Of a stretch of DNA of 64,000 bases, positions 45,402 through 57,075 are shown one piece after another (within the stretch, counting starts at the first letter, position 1; every line of letters starts with the position of its first letter). Location of the stretch: assembly GCA_037367355.1 (NCBI GenBank), contig CM074704.1, positions 2,604,001 to 2,668,000 of the forward strand. The letters run 5' to 3'. This DNA is from Neoscytalidium dimidiatum. Its lineage: Eukaryota > Ascomycota > Dothideomycetes > Botryosphaeriales > Botryosphaeriaceae. A model generated the notes under the pieces. That model did not search any database, had not been told where the DNA came from, and saw only the letters and a program-made list of their open reading frames with translations. Both the position numbers and the translations under genes were made by a program.

Positions 45402-46877
45402 TTACTTCTTCGCTGCCGCATTCTTCTTGATCTCGGCAACCACGGCTGCTGTGACCTCCTTCGTCGTCGCCTTGCCACCCAGGTCCGCCGTCACGACGCC
45501 GCTCTCGCAGACATTCTCGACGTATTCCAGCAGCTTCGCGCCGGCCTCCTTCTCGCCGAGCCACGCCAGCATCTCCGACGCGGTCCAGAAAGTGCCGACG
45601 GGGTTCGCGATCCCCTTGCCGGCGATGTCGAACGCCGAGCCGTGGATGGGCTCGAACATGGACGGATTCTCGCGCGTGGGATCCAAGTTCGACGTCGGCG
45701 CGATGCCAATGGACCCCGCCAGCGCGGCGGCCAGGTCGCTCAGGATGTCCGCGTGCTACGGGCCCGATCAGGCCAGCCACAGTCAGCAATCCGTCCCAAA
45801 CCGTCTCTCTCCCATCCCCCGGCCGCAAGGGGAAAAAAAAAAAAACTCACCAGATTCGACGCCACGACGGTGTCGATGCTCTCCGGCTTCAGCACCATCC
45901 GCGCGGTCATGGCGTCCACGAGCATCTTGTCGACGCGGACGTCGGGGAACTCGGCCGCCACCTCGCGCGCGACCTCGTCCCACAGCACCATGCCGTGGCG
46001 CTGCGCGTTGCTCTTGGTCACGACGGTCAGCCGGCGGCGCGGGCGCGCGCGCGCCGTCGCGAACGCGAAGCGCAGCAGCCGCTCGACGCCGTGGCGCGTG
46101 AAGACGCTGGTCTCGGTCGCGACCTCCCACGGCCGGCCGCGGTGCGAGCGCCCGCCCTGGCCCGCGTACTCGCCCTCGCTGTTCTCGCGCACGATGACCC
46201 AGTCCAGGTCGCCGACGGCGACGCGGCGCAGGGGCGGCTCGGTGCCCCGGAAGACCTTGGTGGGCCGCACGTTGGCGTACTGCTGGAAGGGCTGGCAGAT
46301 GGCGAGGCGCAGGCCCCAGAGGGAGATGTGGTCGGGGACGTCTGCGGGGGTGCGTGGGTCAGAGTGAGGAGTTTGGTGTGAATATGCTTTTCTCTTCTTT
46401 CTTGTTTTCTGCTGCACGAAGACGGTGGCGAATGGAGGGCGTGGTGAAAGGAATTGTGACGGTGCATTGGCATTGTTCAAGTATTTCTTTTTTCCGCCTT
46501 CCTGCGGCGTGGTTGAGTTGAAGAGCCATGTGCGCTGGAAATTGACAAGAGTAGAGAAAGAAGGTTGGCTGGAAATGCTGCGAGAGATACGTACCAGGAG
46601 CGCCAACAGCGCCGAACAGAATGGCGTCATGCTTCTTCAGCTCGTCGAGGCCGCCATCGGGGATGTATTTGCCGGTCTTCTTGTACGTCTCGGAGCTCCA
46701 GTCGAAATGGGTGAAGTCGAGCTTGAAGGTGCCCAGAGACTCGGCGAGGGCCTTGAGCACCTCGATGCCGGCCTCGATGACCTCCGGGCCAATGCCGTCA
46801 GCGGGAATGGAGGCGATCTTGTAGGTGGGCTGGGAGGACAGCGCCGTGGGCGACATGGCTGCGGCTATCTGCGGCAA
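45402..46877 (-). CDS. Tartrate/3-isopropylmalate dehydrogenase-family enzyme
   Basis: Three exons (46595-46877, 45851-46341, 45402-45755) with introns of 253 and 95 nt give about 375 residues. Family landmarks are IPADGIGPEV (residues 24-33, start of the nucleotide-binding fold), WVIVRENSEGEYAG (substrate loop), KSNAQRHGM (catalytic Lys), HADILSDLAAAL (metal-binding Asp residues) and MFEPIHGSAFDIAGKGIANP (adenine-binding loop). The ENSEGEY variant fits NAD-dependent tartrate dehydrogenase/decarboxylase rather than leucine-pathway IPMDH. The reaction would be oxidation and decarboxylation of a 2-hydroxy diacid. Two candidate starts exist (46,877 and 46,856). No obvious mitochondrial presequence. 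The second intron carries a poly-A/T run near its donor. Downstream neighbour is convergent. Confidence 0.85.
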
Positions 46878-47430
46878 TTGAGTGCTGGCGCCAGCAGATG
46901 GACAACAAATAGATGCACTGGATATATAGCTGGAGCGACGGTATATTGATTAAGCGACAGTGGAAGGCGACGTCCAGACGGCCCCTCTTTTAGCCGCTGA
47001 TGCGAGGGTGTTTTGCCGGCCTCGGAGTCGGCATCTGGCATCACGCAACGCGCCGTCCCCACCCTCGCTCTCCCGCAGCAGAGATGGCCCGATATCTGGA
47101 CCCTGATCGTGTCTCTTTCGAATACAGAAAAGAAAAAGAGATAAAAAGACCTTCCATTCCGGTCGGGCTGCGATGCGTCTGCCAGCTGCCAATCGGTAGG
47201 CTTGGCGCCGGAGCGACACCCGACGACTCATCCAGCGTCCTCGCTTGTGGGGTGGGTATATGAATGAATCAGATCCGCCTCCTCTTCTCGCTTCCTCTTC
47301 TTCCTCCTCGGTCGATTCTGTTCCTTTCCCGCAACCTTCTCAAAAAAAAAAAAAAAAATTTAAACGCAAAAGGAAGCCCATCTTTCTCGTCCATCCATCC
47401 ATCCTTCTTCTTCTTCTTCTTCTTCTTTGC
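46878..47430. other. Intergenic with microsatellites
   Basis: The 550 bases between two minus-strand genes contain, near their right end, a poly-A run (47,341-47,358), (CCAT)n (about 47,390-47,404) and (CTT)n (about 47,405-47,428). These lie just 3' of the KNH gene. Confidence 0.6.
47341..47428. repeat. Cluster of simple repeats, A(n), (CCAT)n, (CTT)n
   Basis: Three separate low-complexity tracts within 90 bases immediately downstream of the KNH-protein stop codon, in what would be its 3' UTR. Confidence 0.8.
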
Positions 47431-47832
47431 TCAACCCTTCACGTCCGGGTTGGAGATGCCGAACTGCGTCGTGTACTGGTAGGCGCCGTTGGCGTCGATG
47501 ACCAGCTTGATGCCGTAGCCCGTGTCGCCGTTGCTGTCGGGCAGCGTCGTCGGCGGCGTCCACGTGTACGACCCGCTGTTGGCCGTGTTGTTGACGATGC
47601 TGACGTACGGCTGCGCGTTCGTCGGCGGGCCCTTCAGCAGCGTCAGGCTGACCGTGCCGCCCGAGAAGGGCGTGTCGGCATCCCACTTGATCTCGTACGG
47701 TGAGCCAACCGCCACGATGTCGTGGAGACCGGGCACGCGGACCGCGTTGGCGGTCGGGCCGTCGTCCGCGCGCGCGACCGCTGCCGTGCTGGCGGCGAGG
47801 ACGCCGAGGAAGAGGTTCTTGGTGGAGAGCAT
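47431..47832 (-). CDS. Small secreted Kre9/KNH-domain protein
   Basis: A 133-residue single-exon protein with a signal peptide (MLSTKNLFLGVLAASTAAVARA, cleavage after about 22) and one Ig-like Kre9/KNH domain. IVAVGSPYEIKWDADTPFSGG is the typical opening, VSLTLLKG and ANSGSYTWTPP follow, and YGIKLVIDANGAYQYTTQFGI closes it. Homologues are cell-wall or GPI-anchored proteins tied to beta-1,6-glucan. Here the Ser/Thr tail and the GPI signal are missing, so it would be a freely secreted domain. Complete, no sign of damage. A poly-T tract lies in its promoter (about 47,919-47,934). Confidence 0.8.
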   Translation of the reverse strand: MLSTKNLFLGVLAASTAAVARADDGPTANAVRVPGLHDIVAVGSPYEIKWDADTPFSGGTVSLTLLKGPPTNAQPYVSIVNNTANSGSYTWTPPTTLPDSNGDTGYGIKLVIDANGAYQYTTQFGISNPDVKG

Positions 47833-48556
47833 GGTGGAAGCTGTTGGGCCGGCCGGAGGTAAGGTGCTGTTTTGCGAGAGGGGAGCGGCGCGTCTCTGGT
47901 TGGCCTTGCAGCGGGTAATTTTTTTTTTTTTTTCCTTTTGCTTGCTTGAGGGCTGCTGCTACTGCCCTCGCATTGCTGCCGCCCGCTCCGTTATTTATGA
48001 GCCCGCAATTTCTAACAGATCTGCTGCAGAGAGATAAAAGGAGCGGTAAAGGGGCACGTTGCGGCGATCCGCCTCAGGCACGTGCCGGCAAACACGAGAG
48101 TAAGGTCTCAGTGATAATACGAAACTGCCAGAAGCCCGAACTCCACACCTGGCTTCCGGGTATGTCGGGACGACCGCTGGGCACTGCTGGCTTCTTTGAG
48201 TCCGGACCATGCAAAGGGCGTCCGATTCGAGAGGTTCCGATCTGAGCCTCGCCCACGCTTTGCGTGAGGAGGTGCACGAGCGCCTCGTTTGGCATCCTAT
48301 TGTACTATTGAATTCGTTAAGACCGTAAGTCGTACTTCTTTAAATTCGAACTCTGGCAGAACGGTAATGGTGGTAAATGAGCGGTGAGTGACAACGCCGT
48401 GGTAGGTGCTGTCGGCCTAATTAATCTCATTTGAACTTTGCCGACCTCTAATGTGTACGTGCGTACAAGGGTGATCAGCGTCGTTTCTGACGTCATTCTC
48501 AACAATACGCAGTGGAAGCAAAGCTGTTCAAACTACTGCTTCCCGTGAAAGCTCGC
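47833..48556. other. Intergenic
   Basis: About 720 bases. Contains the promoter of the KNH gene with a poly-T run; no gene recognised. Confidence 0.5.
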
Positions 48557-49520
48557 TTATGGACGCAGGCAGATTATAACAGTGAGCATGAAGTCCAGGC
48601 TCATGTCAATGCTCGAGTTGTCCGGGCTCGGCAAGGCAAAGGCGGTGCGGACTCGGGCGTACATACTGCCGGGATTGAGGATGTCATTATGAATAATTAT
48701 CCAGTCCCAGTTGTGCGCTGATTGCGAAGCCTGACCCGCCGATTTTATGTCCGAATAGGTAACATTGGATGTATAGGGAAGAGAAAATGAAGGCAAGCTG
48801 TAATTGTTTCCGAGTGCGCTCTGATATATATTGGCGTCAAAGCTGAAGACCACATTGATTCATCCACGAACCGATCCAGACTCCGATGACCCGACAGGTA
48901 TTCGACGTTGTATATATCTTTCCAATCACTCATTCGATTCACCATCGTCGTCGTTTTTATCAATGAGGCTGCATTGGCCTCGGCGAACTCGATCTTGTAG
49001 CCGTTACCTCGAATAACCTAAAAGATGCAGGCGTTATCGCTGACAATGTCAGGATCGAGGAATTACGTGGCAGGGCGGATGTGGAGCTTACAAGAGATGC
49101 AGTGAGGCAGATGACAGCCCAAGAACCATCCAAAGCAGCTTTCCTTTCATTGAAAAAATTTGCAGATGTTGCGCGGAGACAGAACACCAAAACCGAGCCA
49201 GTCGCCGTTTCGATGGGCTTCGTCGATGTCGGCCCGCGGTGGCGCACTAAGCACTTGCATAGTATAGTTGCTGGCATCAGCAGTAGTGTACTGAGCACGC
49301 TGACCAGGACGTGATAGTACGTGCTAGGCTTCGTATTATAATCGGAGTTCCCAGTGACGAGCGTGGCAAATCCGTTTTTCGAAGCCTCCATGGGCGAAGG
49401 CGCCTGTTAAAAGCAACCTAATGTTCGCGTAAAGCACTAGGAATGCCGTGGTACAGCCAGCAAACGGGCCTACCCGCCATTCATCCTGGTGTTGTTTCCC
49501 TTTCCAGCTCTCAACCGTAC
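48557..49520 (-). pseudogene. DUF6536-type membrane protein relic
   Basis: Pieces of a fungal DUF6536 membrane protein can be followed through several frames on the minus strand. EWRVGPFAGCTTAFLVLYAN resembles the family's first membrane segment (about 49,410-49,480). [14 protein letters not shown] lies near 49,290-49,340. [19 protein letters not shown], the family's most recognisable block, lies near 49,225-49,280 in another frame, and FGVLSPRNI follows before a TGA. The last 300 bases (48,557-48,853) are an open frame with NNYSLPSFSLPY. At least three frame changes and one stop separate the parts. The family is of unknown function and usually carries five or six membrane spans. Confidence 0.6.
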
Positions 49521-50219
49521 GTTGAAATGAGGGTTTGGTTTCGACTGTCGCGGCTCATGTGCTCAATCTGGGTCGGAATCGGAATCGGAATGAAACAAAA
49601 TGTCCGGGATGTCCTCATGGTCACTGGGGAAGTCAAAGACATGGTACGAGGTAGAGCCGGGGACCAGGAGACTGAAATTCGTTGATTTACAGGTTCTGTA
49701 CGGAATGAAGACGGTATTTTGGGTCGCTCAGGGGGCTGCAGCCGAATTCTTTCGTAGAACCTACGGACGTCTTCCTTTAACGAGGCCATTTGACACCAAT
49801 AGGGGCGCTACGGAGTCTACTTGAACAGCGAATGCCATTGAGCGCTTGGGATCGAAATGAAGGATTCTGGCCGAAATCGTATCAACACTGTTTAAAAAAG
49901 TCAGAGATGTTCCAACCTTGGTCGTACTCAACCTATTCTCATAAAGTACAGCTGAGCATGCAGATCGTTGCGCTGAAACCAATGTAGGTCCATGCTGCTC
50001 GTTCGATCTTTGTCTCACAGCCTCTTGACCGCCGCGCTGGACAATTTCAGGTGTCCCGCATGTTCTGGGATTGGGAGCCCTAATCAAAGCCAGGATTATG
50101 AGGGAGCTATCCTTAGTTTACTAGCGAACAGCCTTCCTCAGTGCCTATCTCACTGCTCGGCCACAATATACTCCCAAGAAGCCGCAGCGGCCCCAGTACA
50201 GCGTAGCACACGATGAACG

Positions 50220-50440
50220 AGCCTTGAAAAAATACCAGACACCCTTCTCCAAGCCCTAAAAGCATCCACTGGCCCTCCTTCAGTTCTCTCCAGCCAGGTG
50301 AAAAAATTTCTCGACATTGCCAAGACAACCTTCCAGGATGATATTACTATCTGCCGGGGGCAACTACCAAGGAGCCACACCTCAAGGATATCCTAAAAGA
50401 GATCCAGCAGGCCCAAAGTACAGTCAGCCGTATTTAAGCT
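50220..50440 (+). pseudogene. Possible coiled-coil (non-LTR ORF1-like) relic
   Basis: The plus strand reads ALKASTGPPSVLSSQVKKFL and IAKTTFQDDITICRG. A one-base shift then gives EPHLKDILKEIQQAQSTVS before a stop. The heptad-like pattern and short length recall ORF1 proteins of fungal LINE elements, but no RT lies next to it in this window, so the assignment is tentative. Confidence 0.25.
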
Positions 50441-51462
50441 AACCATACACCCATACCCACCACTCCCCCCATCACCATTCATATATCTTTTCCTCAGGCA
50501 CTACATTGATTCCTTCCTCGGCCTCCCCTACACCTCGGTAGCCTACTTTTCCTCGGATTTTAAACATTTCCTAGGTTATGTTTCAATCCAGTTTGTATAA
50601 AGGCATCTGTTCGACAAATCTCAGGGAGCCAGGTAGAATTCAATCCATTCGTTCTGTCCTCAAAATTTCGACTCATTCGACCTAATCCTACTAGTAGCTT
50701 CCGTTCCACTTCCGCCTGCTTTCCTCTAAGACTTAGACATCGATACAGACATAATTGCCGTCGCCCTTCGGATCTATAGTACGAGAGAAAATAGTTGAGA
50801 AAAATTTTCTCCTGTCCTTTTTTCAAAGGGAAAAAAAGAAATGAGTACATACCGGCACATATAGTGTTCGGACAGCAGTTGTCCGGATTCGGATGGCAAG
50901 ACCCTATGAAGTTATGAGAACTTTCGTCCGACAATGAATAAAGAGAAAGAAGTAATAAGAAATATTATATAGAGGTATAATACAAATGTCAAGCGCTGGA
51001 CTGTAGATAGCCAGATAGATAAACAGACCGCAGACTGTTGGGCAGAGCGGGCAACCGGCGGGATCTCGAAGGGGTAAAACCTCAACTGGCGAGGACCCTC
51101 CGAAACCTCCTCTCTATCGAATCGTCTGTTTACAATCGGGACCTCTGTTGACTCCCTGTCCACCACGCGGTCCTCAAAATAAATGCGTTATTCGTCCGTA
51201 AAAGTATTTACTTACTGTAGTACTCCACGCAAGCCCTTGGCTCTAGATTCGCGGGACTATCTGGAGCAGAGTCCGCAAGAACACCGCGGATGCTGCTACA
51301 AAGAAAAATGTAGGAAGCGAAGAGTAGTGAATACATAGTAGACTCAATTCAGGTGGACTCCTTGATGTGAGGAAGATAAAGCGTGTTGAGGAGAAGAAAA
51401 TCTATATTTTATTCCCAACATATATACTCACAGCGTAGCCAACTAGCCTAATATAGAAATTT

Positions 51463-51566
51463 TAAAAAAAAAAAAAAAACTGAAACATTTTAAAATTCTC
51501 GTATTCTTTTAAATATTCTAAGTTCTCGTATTCATTGCTAAAATATCCTAAATTCTCGGATTCTCA
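51463..51566. repeat. Poly-A run and imperfect tandem repeat (about 30-bp unit)
   Basis: A run of about 17 A is followed by roughly two and a half copies of a unit built around AAATTCTCGTATTC and AAATATTCTAA. Confidence 0.65.
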
Positions 51567-52643
51567 AGTCTTCCACTTATCTCGAATCTTCTGTTATCTA
51601 CCGGATAATTGGAACGCGCTCTCATTAAAGCGCAACCCCTCATCGGCATTTAGCAACCAAAGCAAGCAGCGATACATACTTCGATGGGACCGTAACTGCG
51701 GTTTGCCGACAGTGTTACAGCATCCTTTCCAAGCGGAGAGCTGTCCAACGCGGCGGCGTGGGACGCCATACGGGCTTCGGTACTGACGCCGCTGAGCGGG
51801 AGCACCGAGGGGAGCACGTCGGACGGCGTTGGGAGCGGGACGGATGGGAGCGGAAGTAGCAGCGGTAGCTCGAGGCGGTCGCAGGCGGAGGATGGTGGCA
51901 GGGGTGGGCTATCGACGGGGGGCGAAGGTCAGGATCGGGGTCGGCGCGGAGGAAGAGGAAGGGCGCGGGAGATGGTAGTCAGGGTGTAGGTGTTGGCGTG
52001 GCGCAGGAGCCGCCAATGGGTGATCAGAGGGCCGCCTGTACCAGCCGATGCTACAGCCGTAGGAATTGGAGGCGAATGAGAGGCCTGAGTCGCCGGTGCA
52101 TGGGCACGCGGAGGAGGAACTGCAGGGCGAGACGAAGAGGGGAGAGTTACCGGTGAAGCTTGCAGACGCTAATTCATAATTTTGTTTGGCGACAGCTTGA
52201 GGATCAAGCTGGACGGGGTACTGGAGACTTTGCGCGGCTGCCCGCCGCGCGAACTCAGCTCGCGGGCGCTGAAAAGAACGTTTCAGATGTTCCCAGCGCC
52301 GGTTTGTACTCTGTGTGCCTGCCGCTCGGGATATGAGTGGACTGAAGGCCTTCACGGCGCCATAAGGTAGCGTCTAGACTTAGTCCTATCCGCGTGGAAT
52401 GTCCATGCGTCGGAGCCAGAGGACTATTAAATGAACACACCGAGAGGCACGTAGGGCCATGCGCCCGGCAGTCAACCGACATTTCCTATGAGTTATTCGT
52501 GCATCAGCGACGAGTTCGCTAAAGGTTCACTTAGCTGAAGAAGGCGGCTGGGAGCCAACTATTTTCAGAGCCTAGTCTTGCAAATAGTGAACATCTGAAA
52601 GGGGCATCGAGTTCTTATTGAGCACTACGAATACTATATGAAC

Positions 52644-54044
52644 TCAGGATTCAGAGGCATGTTCATACTCCACGAGTCGGTCAGCAGTGATAGACGCTTT
52701 AATCTGATCATACGTGCTTCGATTGCCGGTTTCAAGGGCTGTCATGGCAGCGCTGCCTAGCTTCATGAAGCTCGACCACGACCGTAACTCTCGGCTTGCG
52801 TCACGCCGCATTGACCAGAAGATCAGGGCCCGGACGTCATCCACGATCTTGAAGAATTCGTCCCGGTGGGTCCAGTAGAGGTCGCACGTGCCTTGAGGGT
52901 CACAGGCGAGCACAGCGGTTGCATACGAAATCCCTACATCGAATTTGTCGGCATCACAGGCGGCCACACAACTGGGGACGGTCTCATCGAAAAAAGGTTG
53001 GAGGACGGTATGCTCGTAGACACGCTCGTTTTCCTTGAAAGCGAGGCATAGCCATTCCTTCAGTCGCCTGGCGAATGCTTGCCGAAGGGCGTCTTGCTCC
53101 GCATCAGAGCGTTTCCGCTTGCCTGTGGTACGGACAAGGCTGTCATTACGAGGGCCAGCAGCAGCAGTGTCCTTCCCGTGATCATGCCCCTGCTCAGACC
53201 GGCACGAATCTTCTGCTAGAAGAGAGTTGGTTGGAGAGGCGATTTTGCCGAAGAGACCAGGCGGTGGTGAACGAGGCACAAGCGTGGTTGCTGGGTCGTA
53301 CGGGGGTAGTTCTTCCATATAGGCAGGCAGGTCTAATTTGCTATTGGCTGGGCCAGGATCGTTCCCTCTGGGACGAGGTCTGCGGCTGCTCTCGACTTGA
53401 TCGCGGCTGACTTGCATCACAGTACGACCACCATAGACACCAGTGAGCTCAGGCGACCATTTCTGGAGCCGTCCAGTCTCCACCAGGTTCTTGACGCGCC
53501 TGGAACCGGCTTGTGCATAATCACTCGGGCCCATATAGAGCATAAATTCGCTTGCATCTGCGAGCGAGAATAGGCCAGAAAGAAGCTCTAGAGAAGTGTC
53601 TGAACAGGCCACAAACCTAGGCTCCTCTTTCCAGGGTGTCACCACGAGTCCTTGTTGTTCAAGATTGAAGCGCACGCGGATAACTGTACCCGACTTTGAG
53701 AGGCGGGCGTTCGAGACGGCAGCACGAATGGAGTCGTCGTCGATATCGGAAATGTTGATTGTGTTGGATTCGAGGACGGGCAGTCGAGGACCGGATGAGT
53801 AAAGCGGAATAAGATAGTCAAAACCTCTCAACTTGCGATTGCCTCCACCTTTGACCATGACGGCCAAACCAAGTTTTGCAAATATCCGATCGTTCTCCTC
53901 GTCCAGGAATACCGAGAACATGAGATTTGGGTCCTGGTCGTTGAATGGGGTGGCGCAACCGAGGCCACATGCATCTCTCAATTCATTTCTCCATGCTGCT
54001 ACAACCACTTCCTTCAGGACAGGTACTGGGCTGGGGCCGGGCAT
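52644..54044 (-). CDS. Hypothetical protein, 466 residues
   Basis: A single long uninterrupted frame with credible composition. The N-terminal two-fifths alternates beta-like hydrophobic segments (FSVFLDEENDRIFAKLGLAVMVKGG). The middle is disordered and rich in Pro/Arg with PPYDPATTLVPRSPPPGLF. A basic GKRKRSDAEQ segment could be a nuclear localisation signal. The C-terminal part is helical with conserved-looking Cys and Trp residues. No signal peptide or membrane span. I recognise no named domain, though the architecture (globular, linker, NLS, helical) is common among fungal proteins of unknown function. The ATG at 54,044 is the first in frame. Confidence 0.65.
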   Translation of the reverse strand: MPGPSPVPVLKEVVVAAWRNELRDACGLGCATPFNDQDPNLMFSVFLDEENDRIFAKLGLAVMVKGGGNRKLRGFDYLIPLYSSGPRLPVLESNTINISDIDDDSIRAAVSNARLSKSGTVIRVRFNLEQQGLVVTPWKEEPRFVACSDTSLELLSGLFSLADASEFMLYMGPSDYAQAGSRRVKNLVETGRLQKWSPELTGVYGGRTVMQVSRDQVESSRRPRPRGNDPGPANSKLDLPAYMEELPPYDPATTLVPRSPPPGLFGKIASPTNSLLAEDSCRSEQGHDHGKDTAAAGPRNDSLVRTTGKRKRSDAEQDALRQAFARRLKEWLCLAFKENERVYEHTVLQPFFDETVPSCVAACDADKFDVGISYATAVLACDPQGTCDLYWTHRDEFFKIVDDVRALIFWSMRRDASRELRSWSSFMKLGSAAMTALETGNRSTYDQIKASITADRLVEYEHASES

Positions 54045-55736
54045 TCCGATGAGTTTGCGTGGTAGAGTCTATCATCAGTCAGTTCCAAGTATACACAAAC
54101 CTGAACCCCTGCGACAAGCAGGTTTCCCGCCCGCCCAGGCTTTTCGAACAATGTTCAGAAGCAGCCTTGACTTGGAAAGGTGACAGCGCAGTGTACCGGC
54201 GCGAGGAAGGGTCGCCAAAGCAGGTCGCTAGCATCAGTGGTGATGAACCGGCCGTGCCGAGGGACCACCGCCGCAGAGGAGCTCTCGAGCTAGGTTCCAG
54301 GCGAGTTGCCGAAGAACCAGGACTGGACAGCACCAAGCGAAGCAGTTCCAGGCGCAGCGTCTAGCACCAACAGTACAGCTACGGTCAAATCGAAGCAGTT
54401 CCAGGCGGGGAGCCGAAGAACCGCTGCCGTACGAGACCGTGGGGCAACTGTGGTGGTCGTCGCCCAGCCAAGTCAAACCACGATGGCAGGATGCGATCGA
54501 GGCAGTTCCTAGTATCGCGCGGCTCTCACGATGAAAGTCGGTCGCAGATGATGCAGGCAAAAAAGCGACATCCGACGGAGAGAGGGCGTAGATGAGTCGA
54601 GATGGAAGTGTTGCGGACGCAGAGGTGGGCGAGGTGGCTGGGAGGCAGAAGGCGAAGTTGAAGACGAAGTTGAAACGCGACCGAGGCCAGGCGCCCAGCA
54701 AGACTCACCGCCCGGGAGTCTGGGGGCCACGTGATGCCAAGTCACCCATGCATGCAAACCTAAGGTTCAGCTCGGGCCGGATGTTCATCAGCCCACCGGC
54801 ACTTGCACCATGCCCTGTCATCCTCCTGCCACCCTCATGTAAGCGATGTCTCTTCCGCTTTCGCCTGTCGTGTTGTTTGTTTTCCCATCTCCCTGCCTAC
54901 AAGACTAGCCGTCCGAAAATTTCCTGGTGGATAGCCGGGATGTCGTCATGGGCTTCCCCTGGAATACGAGCTCTTCCCCTGTGGCGAATGCAACAATCCC
55001 ACAATCCACATGCATCCACCCGTCCCAAACTTGTCGCGGGGCGCCACAACACGCCCCTTGGCCGCTGACTCGCGCGAAGAGGATGCCATTGAGTTGAGAA
55101 ATGGAGATCGTTCTGGGCCGCGTAAGGTGATTCAGAAGAACGAGGAGAGCAGCGGCGCAACCTGCCTGGCCGGTTGAGCGCTCCTATGCAATACCGAACC
55201 CAGCCGGACACGGCCACCGTCCCGTGCAAAATCAAATTGGAACCTTTCCGCCTCTAGTTTGCGCGCCGGTCCGTCTTCAAGCTCTCTCGGCGAGAAAGTC
55301 TGGTGGTCTGCCGTGGCGCAGCTTCCTGTTGCGGGTTCGATCGCGGCGGTGCATCACCTCCGGCCAACAAATTCCATGCAGATCCAAGCGCTCCGTGGAC
55401 GATGGGGATCAGCCAGTGGTCACTGTTACATGATCGTCTTGAGTCGCTAGCGCACAAGCTCCAACCGCCCTATGCGATAAGATCACGGCCTCCGTCACTC
55501 GATGTTGAGCATACCGTTCCACCTTTGGTGCTCTCGTCGCCGCTGTCGCCCTCGTTTAGCACACCAGCCTTTGACGTCAAGCGCCGTGTGCCAGTCGCCC
55601 TTTTGATATCGATATCTCTTTCATCTTCCTCTAATCTCCCGCAACACCCTGTTTCCCACCGCTGCCATCCTCCTCCCGACCGAGCCCGACCGCTCATCCT
55701 GAACTTCCGCGCGACCCGCAGCTCCGTCCCAGGTCC
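54045..55736. other. Intergenic between divergent genes
   Basis: About 1.7 kb. Many overlapping frames exist on both strands (54,234-54,757, 54,592-55,068, 55,303-55,740), as expected of GC-balanced DNA; none is recognised. GCAGTTCCAGGCG-like words occur at about 54,347 and 54,398. The last 200 bases are C/T-rich promoter-like sequence. Confidence 0.45.
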
Positions 55737-57075
55737 ATGACCAGCACAACCGCCGCCCCTACCAGCACCTTCCCGAGAGGGGCAGGACCTCTCACTACTG
55801 TCTTCAGTAAGAATGCAGCTCTTTGCCAGATAAGGAACGGAGAAGTCCTGAAACTTTGCCAGCAACCCCAGAGTTTTGCGCCAGCTCAGCATGGTACGCC
55901 CTCGGCATCCCTCCTTCTCTCAGTTGCATCTCCGTAACCCGCTGCCAGGGTCAATTACGATACGCCTGCCTTGTCGAGTTCCATCTGCATGCCTAACGGC
56001 TTTACGAGCTACTGGAACTATATGTTTGGGTATGTAACACCTGCCCCACAAAAAGCCAAACCCAACCCCTTCTAACACCTTCTTCAGCTTCTACAGCCCC
56101 GGCATCTGCCCTGAAAGTTACACGGCCGGATGCGTTTTCCCAACAGCCAGAGCGACTTCGAGCAATGGGACGCCCTTCCTCGGAGGACCCCTCCAATCTG
56201 GCGAATCAGCCATTATGTGCTGCCCCATGTAAGATTTCTTGCAACACCGCTGCCGTGTTCGCTTATGAACTCAACCGCAATTCAGAGGATATGTATGCGT
56301 GAGCGAACCCACAGACATGTATGACTCGAGCAAGTGCATTGCCACCACCGCATCGACTTACATCCTGCCTGCTACAACGGCAACCCGGATAACCACCACG
56401 CCTCGCGTATTCGCCATACAAGTCCGTTGGAAATCTTCCGATCTGAACGCTCTCGAAACGAACCCCACCGAGTCAAGCGTGACCATCACTCCAACGCCGA
56501 CGTCGACATCAGCGGAGGAGACGTCAGGCGCAGCCGCTACCGCAACCGCAGCCGGAAGCGCAGCATCGGCAAGCTCGACAGACTCATCATCAGGCGGCAG
56601 CAATTTTTCCACCGGTGCAGCGATTGGTGTTGGTGTGGGCGTGGCTGCGGCGGTTGTTATCTTGGCGATAGTATCCTACGTCTTCTGGAAGCGATCAAGA
56701 AGTCGGAAAGCCGCCGCTCTGTCAGGAGACTCCGACGACGGTGTTGGCAAGGGAAGAAACAAATTTTCGGAACTGCAGGATACGCAGATCAGCCGCGGGA
56801 GCACCCATGCACCCGCCGAGCTGCAATCGCCCGAGGGGACCTGGCAGTCGAGCACATGGGGCGGTTCAACAGCAGCTGTGTCTCCACTTTCACCGCGACC
56901 ACATACAGCCACGACTGGTGGAGTCACCGAAATGGAGGTGCCGAATACCAGGCATGAGCTCACAGGTCACGTTACGGATTTTGCTGAGATGCCTGCGAGT
57001 AACCAGTTTGTGGCAGAGCTTCCAGGGGACATGCCGGGACATCCACGCAGCCCGCGGGAGAAGTGGCAGATGTAA
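55737..57075 (+). CDS. Ser/Thr-rich single-pass surface protein
   Basis: A five-exon model (55737-55806, 55872-55893, 55949-56029, 56088-56228, 56286-57075) keeps one frame for 367 residues, with introns of 55-65 nt that all have GT...AG ends. The ectodomain contains Cys-spaced blocks VNYDTPALSSSICMPNG, FYSPGICPESYTAGCVFPTA and ESAIMCCPIGYVC, a pattern shared by fungal surface proteins of unknown ligand. A Ser/Thr/Ala-rich mucin-like linker, one transmembrane helix (IGVGVGVAAAVVILAIVSYV) with a stop-transfer WKRSRSRK, and a cytosolic tail follow. The tail holds RHELTG- and PREKWQM-like segments. It lacks a classical signal peptide. The 22-nt second exon is the least certain part. A sensor or wall-membrane linker role is a guess from layout. 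Confidence 0.65.

Larger units (their letters stand above)
49521..52643. other. Gene-poor region with relics and tandem repeats
   Basis: Three kilobases with no intact gene I can support. It holds a possible coiled-coil relic at about 50,220-50,440 and a tandem repeat at 51,491-51,566 preceded by a poly-A run (51,463-51,479). A GA-rich stretch lies at 51,780-52,130, covered by a 148-codon minus frame (51,909-52,355) that is low-complexity and not recognised. Confidence 0.45.

Noticed and set aside
45340..46630. Several plus and minus frames over the dehydrogenase gene
   Set aside because: Off-frame shadows; the three-exon minus model explains all conserved blocks.
51909..52355. 148-codon minus frame, Ser/Pro-rich
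   Set aside because: GA-rich low-complexity DNA opens frames on its own; no domain or splice context.
54234..54757. Overlapping 60-155 codon frames on both strands
   Set aside because: Mutually overlapping, no recognisable protein family.
55290..55365. Possible tRNA because of a GGTTCGATC T-loop-like string
   Set aside because: No acceptor stem, D-arm or anticodon arm of the right spacing could be drawn.
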